Assembly (NCBI GenBank): GCA_036644375.1
Contig: JAVXQD010000001.1
Location: 1 to 64,000 of the forward strand
Direction: 5' to 3'
Origin: CALWZE01 sp036644375
Lineage (GTDB): Bacteria > Bacillota > Clostridia > Oscillospirales > Ruminococcaceae
DNA: 64,000 nucleotides
Part shown: positions 42,939 through 52,219 of the stretch, piece after piece
Layout: each line of letters opens with the position of its first letter
How positions within the stretch are numbered: position 1 is the first letter of the stretch
Position numbers and translations under genes: made by a program
Notes under the pieces: generated by a model
The model's input: the letters and a program-made list of their open reading frames with translations, nothing else
Database searches by the model: none
Told to the model about the DNA's origin: nothing

Positions 42939-43706
42939 ATGAAGACAATAGCCGTTGCAGGCAAGGGCGGGACGGGAAAGACCACAACCTGCGGAATGAT
43001 TATCGATTATCTCACAAATCAAAAAAAAGGCACAGTTCTTGCGGTTGACGCAGATGCCAACTCAAACCTCAACGAGGTTTTGGGTGTTGAAATCGAAACA
43101 ACCCTCGGTGATATACGCGAGAATATGGCACAGGCAGAGATGATGGAGGTAAGCCCTATTCCGGCAGGTATGACAAAACAGGAATACGCCGAATACCGCT
43201 TTAACGCAGCGCTCACCGAGGAGGATGACTATGACCTTTTGGTAATGGGCAGAACTCAGGGCAAGGGCTGCTACTGCTATGTCAACGGGCTTTTGCAGGC
43301 TCAGCTCCAAAAGTACATCGACAACTATGACTATGTGGTTATTGACAACGAGGCGGGTCTTGAGCATATCAGCCGCGGAACGCTGCCAAAGGTCGATATA
43401 CTGCTGCTTATAAGCGATTGCTCGCGGCGGGGAATTCAGGCGGTCGGCAGAATTGCACAGATGGTTCACGACCTAAAGCTGAACCCTCCCATTATGAAGC
43501 TGATCGTCAACCGCGCACCGAACGGCGAGCTGAACGAGGGCGTTCTCGAGGAGATTAAACTGCACAACCTTGAGCTTGCGGGAGTTATCCCACAGGACAG
43601 CACAATTTTCGATTGCGACTGCAAGGGGGAACCCACCTCTAAAATATCCCCGAACTCTCCGAGCAAAAGAGCACTGGGCGAGATTTTGAAGGGACTGGGG
43701 CTGTAA
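42939..43706 (+). CDS. cooC: CO dehydrogenase/acetyl-CoA synthase nickel-insertion ATPase (CooC/AcsF)
   Basis: A 255-residue MinD-type ATPase that helps load nickel into CO dehydrogenase or acetyl-CoA synthase. The deviant P-loop is GKGGTGKT (8-15). The nickel-binding CxC pair that bridges the dimer is at Cys111 and Cys113 (GCYCYVNG). VIDNEAGLEHISR carries the Walker B-like aspartate. It lies between metF and acsD, with a 183-base leader-like gap before acsD. It is the only nickel ATPase gene in the window. Confidence 0.92.
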   Translation: MKTIAVAGKGGTGKTTTCGMIIDYLTNQKKGTVLAVDADANSNLNEVLGVEIETTLGDIRENMAQAEMMEVSPIPAGMTKQEYAEYRFNAALTEEDDYDLLVMGRTQGKGCYCYVNGLLQAQLQKYIDNYDYVVIDNEAGLEHISRGTLPKVDILLLISDCSRRGIQAVGRIAQMVHDLKLNPPIMKLIVNRAPNGELNEGVLEEIKLHNLELAGVIPQDSTIFDCDCKGEPTSKISPNSPSKRALGEILKGLGL

Positions 43707-43889
43707 TACCCCATTCACTTCCCAAAAGCGATATTACACAAATGAATCGGCGATTTTAATCCGTCAGGAGCAAGACCCATTGCGGAATTAATTGCCGTTC
43801 AGTGTATTGCCGATGGGAAATTAACATGTTGTTTAATTCAATAAACATAAAACACAAACAGTATTAAAAAGAAAGAGGGGACTGGTAAA

Positions 43890-44831
43890 ATGCCGTTTAC
43901 CAACAAACCACAGGTATTCAACGCCAAAATCAACACAGTTGTTATTGGCACCGGTGATAAAAAAATCACCGTCGGCGGCGAGAATGTGCTTCCGTTTTAC
44001 ACATTTGACGCGCCAATCGAAAACATGCCCAAAATCGGAGTAGAAATTTGCGATGCGGGTGTGGCGGAAGAGGTAGAGGGAATCAAATCCTTCTATGCCG
44101 GCTGCAACACAGTTGCGGAGATGGCAAAAAAAGCCGAGACTATGCCCGGTGCAGATTTCATTGCGATTCGCTTTGAAAATGCAGACCCCAACGGCGCAAA
44201 TTCATCGGTTGAAGACTGCGTGAAAATCGCAAAAGAGGTTTCGGAAGCAACAGATATGCCGCTTGCATTTATGGGCTGCAAAAACGCCGAAAAGGACGCA
44301 CAGATTTTCACGGCTGTCGCAGACGCGCTTCAGGGAAAGAATATTGTTGTGCTCTCGGCTCGTGAGGAGGACTACAAAACAGTAGCCGCCTCGGCCGGAC
44401 TTGCATACGGTCAAAAGGTCGGTGCTGAATCAGCCGTTGATATAAACCTTGCAAAACAGCTTAACGTGCTTATCTCACAGCTCGGTGTGACATCGAGCAA
44501 TGTCGTCATGAACCTCGGTTCGGCGGCGGCGGGCTATGGCTACGAATATGTCGCGTCCACAATGGACCGCGTAAAGGCAGCGGCTCTCGCACAGAATGAC
44601 GCAATGCTTCAAATGCCGGTTATCACTCCGGTTTCGACAGAAAGCTGGTCGGTTAAAGAGGCAATGGCCTCCGAAGAGGATATGCCCGAATGGGGCTCGC
44701 GCGAAACACGCGGCATAGACATGGAAGTCATAACGGCTGCCGCATGTCTTGCATCGGGTTCAAATGCGGTTATCCTCAAGCACCCGCAGTCGGTCGAAAC
44801 AATTTCAAAGCTCATTAAAGAGCTTGCTTAA
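43890..44831 (+). CDS. acsD: Corrinoid iron-sulfur protein small subunit
   Basis: A 313-residue TIM-barrel subunit (delta) of the corrinoid/iron-sulfur protein. It carries the methyl group between methyl-THF and acetyl-CoA synthase. Segments such as GGENVLPFYTFDAP, ADFIAIRFENADPNG, VVMNLGSAAAGYGYEY and the late EWGSRETRG match the family. The cobalamin lies between this and the large subunit. AGAGGGGAC is upstream of the ATG. acsC follows 20 bases later. Confidence 0.94.
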   Translation: MPFTNKPQVFNAKINTVVIGTGDKKITVGGENVLPFYTFDAPIENMPKIGVEICDAGVAEEVEGIKSFYAGCNTVAEMAKKAETMPGADFIAIRFENADPNGANSSVEDCVKIAKEVSEATDMPLAFMGCKNAEKDAQIFTAVADALQGKNIVVLSAREEDYKTVAASAGLAYGQKVGAESAVDINLAKQLNVLISQLGVTSSNVVMNLGSAAAGYGYEYVASTMDRVKAAALAQNDAMLQMPVITPVSTESWSVKEAMASEEDMPEWGSRETRGIDMEVITAAACLASGSNAVILKHPQSVETISKLIKELA

Positions 44832-44851
44832 TAAGAAAGGAGGGAATAACA

Positions 44852-46204
44852 ATGGCACTTAAAGGATTAGATATTTTTAAACTCACACCAAAAACCAACT
44901 GCAAGGAATGCGGAAATCCGACCTGTATGGCGTTTGCCATGAAAGTCGCGCAGGGCGCGGTTACTCTTGATAAATGTCCTCATATGGGAGCTGACGTCAT
45001 CGCGCAGCTGTCAGAGGCTACAGCGCCACCTATGAAACAAATCGAGGTTGGCACTGGCGATAATGCACATAAGCTCGGCGGAGAGACTGTTCTGTTCCGC
45101 CACGAGAAAACCCTCGTGAATAAAAACCTGTTTGCAGCTAAGGTCTGTACCTGCATGGATGACGCCGCGGTTGAAGCACAGCTTGCACAGCTTGCGCACG
45201 TTGATTATGAGCGCATCGGCGAGCGCATGTACTGCGAGTTCGTCAGCGTGTCTTATGCCGGAAACGGAATAGACAAGTATGTTGCTCTTGTGAAAAAAGC
45301 CATGACGTCAAAACGCGGAATACTCCTTGATGTGGAGTGCCCCGAGTGTGCAAAGGCGGCACTTGAGGTCTGCAAGGCAGAAAAACCCATCCTTAACGGG
45401 GCAAATGCGGCTAACTATGCCGAAATGAGCAAGTTAGCGACAGAAGCGGGAGTTGTCCTCGGAGTGAGAGGAGCAAATCTCAGCGAGCTGTTCGATACGG
45501 TCACCGCGCTTGAGAAGGCAGGAAATAAAAATCTGCTGCTCGATGTTACGGGCGCAACCGTAAAAGAGACCTTTGCAAACGCGGTGCAGGTTCGCCGTGC
45601 ATGTCTCAAGGAGAACAACAGAACATTCGGCTATCCGTCTATTGTTGATTTGACAAAAATCGCAGATGGCGACGAGAGAATGCAGTCGGCCCTTGCGGCG
45701 ATGTTCACGCTTAAATACGGCTCAATCATAATCATGAACGGAATGAGCTATGCTCAGGCACTTCCGCTTTACGGTCTGCGTCAGAATATCTTCACAGATC
45801 CGCAGAAGCCGATGAAGGTCGCACCGGGAATCTACCCGATGAACGGGGCGGATGAAAATTCCCCATGTATGATTACGGTCGACTTTGCGCTTACCTATTT
45901 TGTCGTTTCAGGCGAGGTGGAGCGCTCACAGATCCCCGTTAACTTCCTTATCACCGACGCCGGCGGATACTCTGTCCTTACCGCGTGGGCCGCAGGCAAG
46001 CTCTCGGCATCTTCAATTGCAAAGTTTTTTGCAGAGGCCGATATTGAGGGTAAAATCAAAAACCGCACGCTTATAATACCCGGTAAGGTAGCGGTTCTTA
46101 AGGGCGAAATTGAAGACAAGCTGCCGGGCTGGAATATCATTGTCGGAACAAATGAAGCTATAAAAATTCCGAAATTTCTCAAGGATCTCACATCATCGAC
46201 TTAA
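44852..46204 (+). CDS. acsC: Corrinoid iron-sulfur protein large subunit
   Basis: A 450-residue gamma subunit of the corrinoid/iron-sulfur protein. The N-terminal [4Fe-4S] domain has Cys17, Cys20, Cys25 and Cys42 (CKECGNPTC, then DKC). A TIM barrel and a C-terminal cobalamin-binding domain follow (about 325-450, including DAGGYSVLTAWAAGK). The cluster keeps cobalt in the Co(I) state. AAAGGAGGG precedes the ATG. It is co-transcribed with acsD and acsE. Confidence 0.95.
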   Translation: MALKGLDIFKLTPKTNCKECGNPTCMAFAMKVAQGAVTLDKCPHMGADVIAQLSEATAPPMKQIEVGTGDNAHKLGGETVLFRHEKTLVNKNLFAAKVCTCMDDAAVEAQLAQLAHVDYERIGERMYCEFVSVSYAGNGIDKYVALVKKAMTSKRGILLDVECPECAKAALEVCKAEKPILNGANAANYAEMSKLATEAGVVLGVRGANLSELFDTVTALEKAGNKNLLLDVTGATVKETFANAVQVRRACLKENNRTFGYPSIVDLTKIADGDERMQSALAAMFTLKYGSIIIMNGMSYAQALPLYGLRQNIFTDPQKPMKVAPGIYPMNGADENSPCMITVDFALTYFVVSGEVERSQIPVNFLITDAGGYSVLTAWAAGKLSASSIAKFFAEADIEGKIKNRTLIIPGKVAVLKGEIEDKLPGWNIIVGTNEAIKIPKFLKDLTSST

Positions 46205-46228
46205 TATTAAAACGGAGGCAAAAACACC

Positions 46229-47014
46229 ATGGCAAAATTTGTTACCATCGGCGAGCGTATCCACTGCATCTCGCCCGCGATTCGCGAGGCAATGAATACG
46301 AAGAACCCCGAGCCGATTCTCAAGCGTGCAAAAGAGCAGCTTGATGCCGGCGCAACCTATCTCGACGTAAATATCGGACCTGCGGAGAGCACCGGCGAAG
46401 AGCTCATGAAGTGGGCTGTTCAGCTCCTTCAGGAAAATTTCGACAATGTGCCTCTTGCACTGGATACAGCCAATAAAAAAGCTATTGAAGCAGGAATCTC
46501 GGTATATAATCGCTCAAAGGGCAAGCCTATTGTGAACTCCGCGGACGCAGGAGACAGAATTGAGAACGTGGACCTTGCTGCTGCGAATGACGCAATTGTC
46601 ATTGCGCTTTGTTCAAAGGCGGGTGTACCTGCTGACAACGACGAGCGCATGGCATACTGCCAGGAGCTTCTTGAGCGCGGCATGGAGCACGGAATGGATC
46701 CGTCAGACCTGTGGTTCGATCCGCTTTTCCTTGTAATCAAGGGAATGCAGGATAAACAGCTTGACGTACTTGAAGCAATCAAAATGCTTACCGATATGGG
46801 TCTTAACACAACAGGCGGTTTGTCCAACAACTCAAACGGAATGCCAAAGAATATTCGTCCGATAATGGACAGCGCTATGGTTGCAATGGCAATGATGTGC
46901 GGTCTTTCTTCGGCAATTGTAAACCCGTGCGATGTTCGTCTCATGGAGACAATCAAGTCCTGCGATATCATCAAGGACAACAACCTATATGCGGACAGCT
47001 TCCTCGAAATTTAA
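46229..47014 (+). CDS. acsE: Methyl-THF:corrinoid iron-sulfur protein methyltransferase
   Basis: A 261-residue TIM-barrel methyltransferase moving the methyl group from methyl-THF to the cobalt of AcsCD. Pterin-binding family segments are GATYLDVNIGPAES (about 43-56), PIVNSADAGDR, and TGGLSNNSNGMP, whose Asn helps activate the methyl donor. AACGGAGG precedes the ATG. acsB follows after a 245-base gap that holds a GC-rich stem (47037-47063). Confidence 0.95.
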   Translation: MAKFVTIGERIHCISPAIREAMNTKNPEPILKRAKEQLDAGATYLDVNIGPAESTGEELMKWAVQLLQENFDNVPLALDTANKKAIEAGISVYNRSKGKPIVNSADAGDRIENVDLAAANDAIVIALCSKAGVPADNDERMAYCQELLERGMEHGMDPSDLWFDPLFLVIKGMQDKQLDVLEAIKMLTDMGLNTTGGLSNNSNGMPKNIRPIMDSAMVAMAMMCGLSSAIVNPCDVRLMETIKSCDIIKDNNLYADSFLEI

Positions 47015-47259
47015 TTTTACTCCTGATTATACGCATCGCGGCCGTGCAAAAAGTGCAGCCGCGGTGCGCGATAACAGCCTGACCACAGCATAACTATCAA
47101 TGCGAAGCACAGGCTTTTTTCGTTAAAGCCGCCCCCGCGGACGGACAGAAGCCGAGTGGTTTTATTGCGGCATCACCGTTCGACAATATTTGCACGGCTG
47201 AAAAATTGAAACAAGCGGCGCATGAAGTGCCGTTAAAAAAATCTGGGAGGATTCACAAA

Positions 47260-49392
47260 ATGAGCGTATTAACGGATTTAATCTATGCAGGTTCTAATGC
47301 AGTTGCAGGACTCACCGAAGGCGCTGTAAACGATGCAATTGCCAAGCACGGTGCAGACAAGCAGGTTGCTTTTCCCGACACAGCTTATTTCTTTCCCACA
47401 ATCTATGCCGCAACAGGCGTAAAGGTAAAAACACTGGGCGATTTGCCCGCTTGCGTAGGAGTACTTAAAAGTCTCATTTCCAACAAAGAGGATTTGGGCG
47501 AAGCACTTAATGCAGGTCTTGCCACAGCTGTAGGCGCTGAAATTATTGAGGGTCTTAAATTCCTCGAAGCAGACGCATATGCAGCAGAAACAGGCATCGG
47601 TTTTGTACCCGACCCGATTATTCGTGCACTTGGAGTTCCGCTGGTCACAGGCGATATTCCGGGAGTTGCGGTTATTTTGGGCAAGGCTGACAACGCGGCG
47701 GATGTTGCAAAGGTAGTCAAGGATTACCAAAGCAAGGGTATACTCTCACTGCTCATCGGAGATGTTATTGATCAGGTTATCGAACAGGGTGTCAAGGTCG
47801 GTCTTGATTTTCGTGTTGTTCCTCTGGGTCATGATGTAACGGCAGTTATCCATGCCGTTACGGTTGCCATTCGCGCAGCATTGATTTTCGGAAACGCACA
47901 GCCGGGAGACCTTGCAGGACTGCTTGCATATACAAAGGAGCGCGTTCCGGCATTTGTCAACACCTTCGGTGCGCTGAATGAGGTCGTTGTTTCGGCGGGA
48001 GCCGGCGCGATTGCTCTCGGATTCCCCGTAATTGTCGATGTCGATCTCGGCGAAAACCAGGTTCCGGGTGCGCTTGTCTCAGTGCTTGATCACAACAACA
48101 CCGTCAAGGAATCACTCGCACTCCGCAATATAAAAATCAAAGTCAAAGAGTTGCCGATACCCGTAGCTTTTGCCGCCGCTTTCGAGGGCGAAATTATCCG
48201 CAAGGGCGATATGGCCGCCGAGATGACAAGCGACAAAAATCCGACATGCGAGCTTGTTTTGATGAGAGGCGAAAAAGAGGTTGAGGATCACAAAATTATC
48301 ATTGACGGACCGGACATCGACAGTGCCGACATGCCATGTGAGCTTCCGCTTGCAACCTTTGTTGAGGTTTACGGTGCAAAGATGCAGTCTGACTTTGAGC
48401 CTGTAATTGAGCGCAAAATCCATCACTGGTTTAACTACATGGAAGGTGTTATGCACACAGGCCAGCGCAATCTGTTCAGAATCCGCATCAGCAAAGAGGC
48501 ATTCGAAAAAGGCCTGAGGCTGAAGGATTTCGGCGAGGTTCTGTATCATGAAATTATGGACGAGTTCGACAGCGTGGTTGACAAGTGCCAGATTACGCTT
48601 GTAACAGATGGGGCAAAAGCAAAGAAAATACTGGATGAGCTTGCAATGCCCGCATATGCCACACGCGATGAGCGTTTAGCTTCAATGACCGACGAGAGCG
48701 TGGATACATTCTACACCTGCATTCTCTGTCAGTCGTTCGCTCCGTCGCATTGCTGTGTTGTCACACCTGAGCGTCTCGGACTTTGCGGCGCAGTTTCATG
48801 GCTTGACGCAAAGGCAACAAAAGAGCTCACCCCTACAGGACCCTGCCAGCCAATCAAAAAAGTAGGCTGCGTGGACGAGCGCCTCGGACGCTACACAGAG
48901 GTCAATAAGATTGTCGGCGAGTCAACTCACGGCGCAGTTGAAAACGTAACGCTTTATTCAATCATGGAAGACCCGATGACCTCCTGCGGCTGCTTTGAGT
49001 GCATCTGCGGAATCCTGCCGGAAGCAAACGGCGTAGTTATCGTCAACCGCGAATACAAGGGAATGACGCCTACAGGAATGACCTTCGGAGAGCTTGCGTC
49101 AATGACCGGCGGCGGAGTTCAGACCCCGGGCTTCATGGGCCACGGACGTCACTTCATAAGCTCAAAGAAATTTGTCTCCGCAGAGGGCGGAATAGAGCGT
49201 ATAGTCTGGATGCCGAAGGAATTGAAAGACGATATCGCGGTTAAGCTGAACAAGACCGCCAAAGAGCTGTATGGTATCGAAAACTTCACGGATATGGTCT
49301 GTGACGAGTCAATCGCCAGCGATTCCGAGGGAGTCATGAACTTCCTTACAGAAAAGAACCATCCGGCGCTTGGACTGGATCCGATAATGTAA
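47260..49392 (+). CDS. acsB: Acetyl-CoA synthase (CODH/ACS alpha/beta subunit)
   Basis: A 710-residue bacterial-type acetyl-CoA synthase joining CO, the methyl group and CoA. The A-cluster ligands are all present: Cys487, Cys490, Cys499 and Cys509 for the [4Fe-4S] cube, with Cys499 as the bridge to the proximal nickel, and Cys576-Gly-Cys578 for the distal nickel. Their spacing matches the Moorella enzyme. The N-terminal domain that contacts CO dehydrogenase is kept, yet no acsA gene is in the window. I chose the ATG at 47260 with GGGAGG nine bases upstream; a TTG 18 codons earlier has no site. Confidence 0.95.
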   Translation: MSVLTDLIYAGSNAVAGLTEGAVNDAIAKHGADKQVAFPDTAYFFPTIYAATGVKVKTLGDLPACVGVLKSLISNKEDLGEALNAGLATAVGAEIIEGLKFLEADAYAAETGIGFVPDPIIRALGVPLVTGDIPGVAVILGKADNAADVAKVVKDYQSKGILSLLIGDVIDQVIEQGVKVGLDFRVVPLGHDVTAVIHAVTVAIRAALIFGNAQPGDLAGLLAYTKERVPAFVNTFGALNEVVVSAGAGAIALGFPVIVDVDLGENQVPGALVSVLDHNNTVKESLALRNIKIKVKELPIPVAFAAAFEGEIIRKGDMAAEMTSDKNPTCELVLMRGEKEVEDHKIIIDGPDIDSADMPCELPLATFVEVYGAKMQSDFEPVIERKIHHWFNYMEGVMHTGQRNLFRIRISKEAFEKGLRLKDFGEVLYHEIMDEFDSVVDKCQITLVTDGAKAKKILDELAMPAYATRDERLASMTDESVDTFYTCILCQSFAPSHCCVVTPERLGLCGAVSWLDAKATKELTPTGPCQPIKKVGCVDERLGRYTEVNKIVGESTHGAVENVTLYSIMEDPMTSCGCFECICGILPEANGVVIVNREYKGMTPTGMTFGELASMTGGGVQTPGFMGHGRHFISSKKFVSAEGGIERIVWMPKELKDDIAVKLNKTAKELYGIENFTDMVCDESIASDSEGVMNFLTEKNHPALGLDPIM

Positions 49393-49432
49393 TTTAGCAT
49401 CAGGATATTGTTTTGGTTGATTAATGCTCAAT

Positions 49433-49476
49433 CACAACAGTACGAATGGACGCACTCGTCCATTCGTACTGTTGTG
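49433..49476. repeat. 20-bp perfect hairpin between acsB and acsV
   Basis: The 20-base arm 49433-49452 is exactly complementary to 49457-49476 around a CACT loop. No T run follows on the plus strand (TAAAAAAC). It is therefore more likely an mRNA processing or stability element, or a protein-binding palindrome, than a full terminator. Confidence 0.75.
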
Positions 49477-49531
49477 TAAAAAACAAGCACAAGATACACA
49501 CTACAGCATTCAGGAAAGGTAAAATCTTTTA

Positions 49532-51469
49532 ATGCCGAAAGTAACGTTTAAAATTAACGGTTGCGACGACATATGCATTTCCTCAGCAGATACCGAAAGT
49601 CTGCTCTCGCTTGCCCGTAAGGCGAACGTTGCGATTGATGCCCCGTGCTCAGGGAACGGATCGTGCGGAAAATGCAGAATAAAGCTTATAGGCGGAGAGC
49701 TGAAATCTCCGAAAAGTCGCCATATTTCTGAAGAGGAGTATGCGGCAGGCTACCGTCTCGCATGCATCAGCGAGGTTGTGTCCGATGTTACCATTGAGGT
49801 ACCTGACATTGCGTCGGCATACAAAAACCGAATGAAGGTAGCTGATTTAAGTTCAAAGGCGGAGCTTGAAATCTTCTATAATATACAAAAAGAAATATCG
49901 GATGCGGATATAAAGTTTGAAAATGACTTTGTAGAGTTTGAGGTTGTTGTGCCCGTGCCGTCGCTCGATGACACGATGCCTGACAATGAGCGACTTGGGC
50001 GAGCTATTGCCGCTCTTTTTCCGGAGGTCAGAATAAAATACACCTATTCGGTGTTGAGAAAGCTTCCGGATATACTCCGAGAGAGCGGATTTAAAGTGAA
50101 ATGCATTGCTTCGTTCAACGAAAGAAGAATGAAGATTCTTGATATAGTTGTATCGGATGATCTAAAGCCCTGCTGCGGACTTGCGATTGATATCGGCACA
50201 ACGACAGTAAGCGGACTGCTTGTCGAACTGAAAAACGGTCATATTCTCGCAAAGGCCTCTGCCGGAAACGGTCAGATTAGATACGGAGCCGATGTGATTA
50301 ACCGCATTGTGGAAAGTCAAAAAGAAGGCGGCAGAGACAGACTTCAAAAAGCTGTCGTGGAAGAGACTATAAATCCGATGATCCGTGAAATGTGTGCTCA
50401 TGCGGGGGTAGATTCATCACGTGTGTACAGCATTGTGATAGCGTCCAATACTACGATGAACCATCTTCTGGCGGGAGTTGATGCGGACCCGCTGCGCAAG
50501 GAGCCATATGTCCCTGCGTTTTACGGAACAGAGGCAATAGAGGCGCGTGATATTGAAATTTGTGCCTGTCCGGATGCTAAAATTATTATCGCGCCGAATA
50601 TAGGCAGCTATGTCGGCGGGGATATAACAGCGGGCACGCTTGCAAGTATGGCGTGGAACAGGCCGGAGATGTCCGTGTTCATCGACCTTGGAACAAACGG
50701 AGAAATCGTGTTCGGCAACTCGGATTTTCTCATGAGCTGCGCGTGCTCGGCAGGTCCCGCTTTTGAGGGCGGAGACATCAGCTGCGGAATGCGTGCGACA
50801 GACGGCGCTATTGAAAAATGCACAATAGATCCGAACACAATGGAACCGGTTTTCGAAATTATCGGCGCAGAGGGGCAAAAGCCGATTGGTGTTTGCGGAA
50901 GCGGAATTATTGACATTATAAGCGAGCTCTACAAGCACGGGATAATTAATGCTAAGGGAGTTCTTGTGCGTGAGGGAAAACGAATTCGTCGTGACGAATT
51001 CGGAGTCGGTAGCTATGTTCTCGCATTTAGGGAGGAGTCGTGCTCGGTCAGGGATATTGAAATCACCGAGGCTGATATTGACAACTTCGTGCGCGCAAAG
51101 GGCGCTATTTTTTCCGCGATAAACACAATGCTTCAGTCTCTTGATTTTGATGTGAGCATGGTTGAAAAGGTGTATGTTGCAGGTGGAATAGGAAGCGGAA
51201 TCAATATGCAAAATGCAATCGGAATCGGAATGTTTCCCGATATTCCCGTGGAAAAGTATGAATATATCGGAAACTCTGCGCTGTGCGGCGCATATGCGAT
51301 GCTCTGCTCAAACCAGGCAAGGGAAAAAGTCAATGAGCTTGCCCGCTCGATGACCTATCTTGAGCTTTCGACGACACCCGGGTATATGGATGCATTTGTG
51401 GCGGCGTGCTTTATTCCGCACACCGATGCCTCACTGTTCCCCTCTGTTTCACAGGACTTTCGGGGGTGA
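49532..51469 (+). CDS. acsV: Corrinoid reductive-activation ferredoxin-ATPase (RACo/AcsV, DUF4445)
   Basis: A 645-residue reductive activator of the corrinoid protein. It rescues inactive Co(II) to Co(I) with ATP. The N-terminal plant-type [2Fe-2S] domain has Cys39, Cys45, Cys48 and Cys78. A linker domain follows, and then a large ASKHA-type ATPase domain with CCGLAIDIGTTTVSG (about 211-225), VFIDLGTNGEI and CGSGIIDIISE. GAAAGG precedes the ATG. It sits between acsB and a DUF3786 gene, the usual acetogen neighbourhood. Confidence 0.92.
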   Translation: MPKVTFKINGCDDICISSADTESLLSLARKANVAIDAPCSGNGSCGKCRIKLIGGELKSPKSRHISEEEYAAGYRLACISEVVSDVTIEVPDIASAYKNRMKVADLSSKAELEIFYNIQKEISDADIKFENDFVEFEVVVPVPSLDDTMPDNERLGRAIAALFPEVRIKYTYSVLRKLPDILRESGFKVKCIASFNERRMKILDIVVSDDLKPCCGLAIDIGTTTVSGLLVELKNGHILAKASAGNGQIRYGADVINRIVESQKEGGRDRLQKAVVEETINPMIREMCAHAGVDSSRVYSIVIASNTTMNHLLAGVDADPLRKEPYVPAFYGTEAIEARDIEICACPDAKIIIAPNIGSYVGGDITAGTLASMAWNRPEMSVFIDLGTNGEIVFGNSDFLMSCACSAGPAFEGGDISCGMRATDGAIEKCTIDPNTMEPVFEIIGAEGQKPIGVCGSGIIDIISELYKHGIINAKGVLVREGKRIRRDEFGVGSYVLAFREESCSVRDIEITEADIDNFVRAKGAIFSAINTMLQSLDFDVSMVEKVYVAGGIGSGINMQNAIGIGMFPDIPVEKYEYIGNSALCGAYAMLCSNQAREKVNELARSMTYLELSTTPGYMDAFVAACFIPHTDASLFPSVSQDFRG

Positions 51470-51475
51470 GTGAAA

Positions 51476-52102
51476 ATGGCTGTTGAATTTGAACAGAACA
51501 ATAAAGACAGACTCCCTTATCTTCACTATCTTGAGCTATTTGCGCAAAAGAACCCAAATGAAATCTCCGAGAAATGCAATGTGAAATATAATGCAGAAAC
51601 GAAGCAGTTCAACATTGGGCTTATGGGTGAGAGATATAATGTCAGCTATCCCGAATTTAATGTCACACATCTGACCGAAGGCTATGCAGCTCTTGAATTA
51701 ATTAACGCGAGGATATTGATTTTGCGATATTTCGTTGACGGCTGCTTTGCGGCTGCATCCGGCAGATTCCTCAGCTATCGGGACGTTCCTTGGGGCGAGG
51801 TATATTATCAGAACTTCAAAAGCCGATGTCTCGGGCGATTTGCATTCACGTATGCAAAAAAAACGGAAACACTTGAAAAATCAATGCAAAAACTAAACGC
51901 AAAAAAATTAGACGGCTGCGATGCGGGATATGAGTTTGAATTTATGGATGGGCTCTCGCTTCGTTTTATGCTGTGGCAGGCTGACGAAGAGTTTATGCCG
52001 TCGGCACAAATACTTTTTTCCGACAATTTTGCGCTCGCCTTCACCGCGGAGGATATGGCGGTTGTCGGTGACATATCAATAGGAGCACTTGGGAAAATAT
52101 AA
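51476..52102 (+). CDS. DUF3786 protein
   Basis: A 208-residue protein of the DUF3786 family, often found beside corrinoid-activation genes in acetogens and methylotrophic anaerobes. The function is unknown. Visible family-like segments are ILRYFVDGC, SYRDVPWGEVY and the late ADEEFMPSAQILFSDNF. I chose the ATG at 51476, with GGGGGTG seven bases upstream; the GTG at 51470 is too near. It follows acsV by six bases, so the two are coupled. Confidence 0.82.
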   Translation: MAVEFEQNNKDRLPYLHYLELFAQKNPNEISEKCNVKYNAETKQFNIGLMGERYNVSYPEFNVTHLTEGYAALELINARILILRYFVDGCFAAASGRFLSYRDVPWGEVYYQNFKSRCLGRFAFTYAKKTETLEKSMQKLNAKKLDGCDAGYEFEFMDGLSLRFMLWQADEEFMPSAQILFSDNFALAFTAEDMAVVGDISIGALGKI

Positions 52103-52219
52103 CAGAATAATGTATGCTTATTGTGAAAAACATACATGCGGCAGCCTTCGCAGCGGTGCTCAGGCATATACGCTATTGTTATATTTTTAGCAATAAATCT
52201 GCAAAAAGGGTAGATAATA

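Noticed and set aside
50417..51211. 264-residue minus-strand frame inside acsV
   Set aside because: It is a shadow of the well-supported ferredoxin-ATPase gene; composition is rich in His, Cys and Arg without family features.
52103..52219. Tetrahydrofolate riboswitch upstream of folC
   Set aside because: The short spacer has a TGTATG/CATACA stem but none of the conserved THF aptamer blocks.
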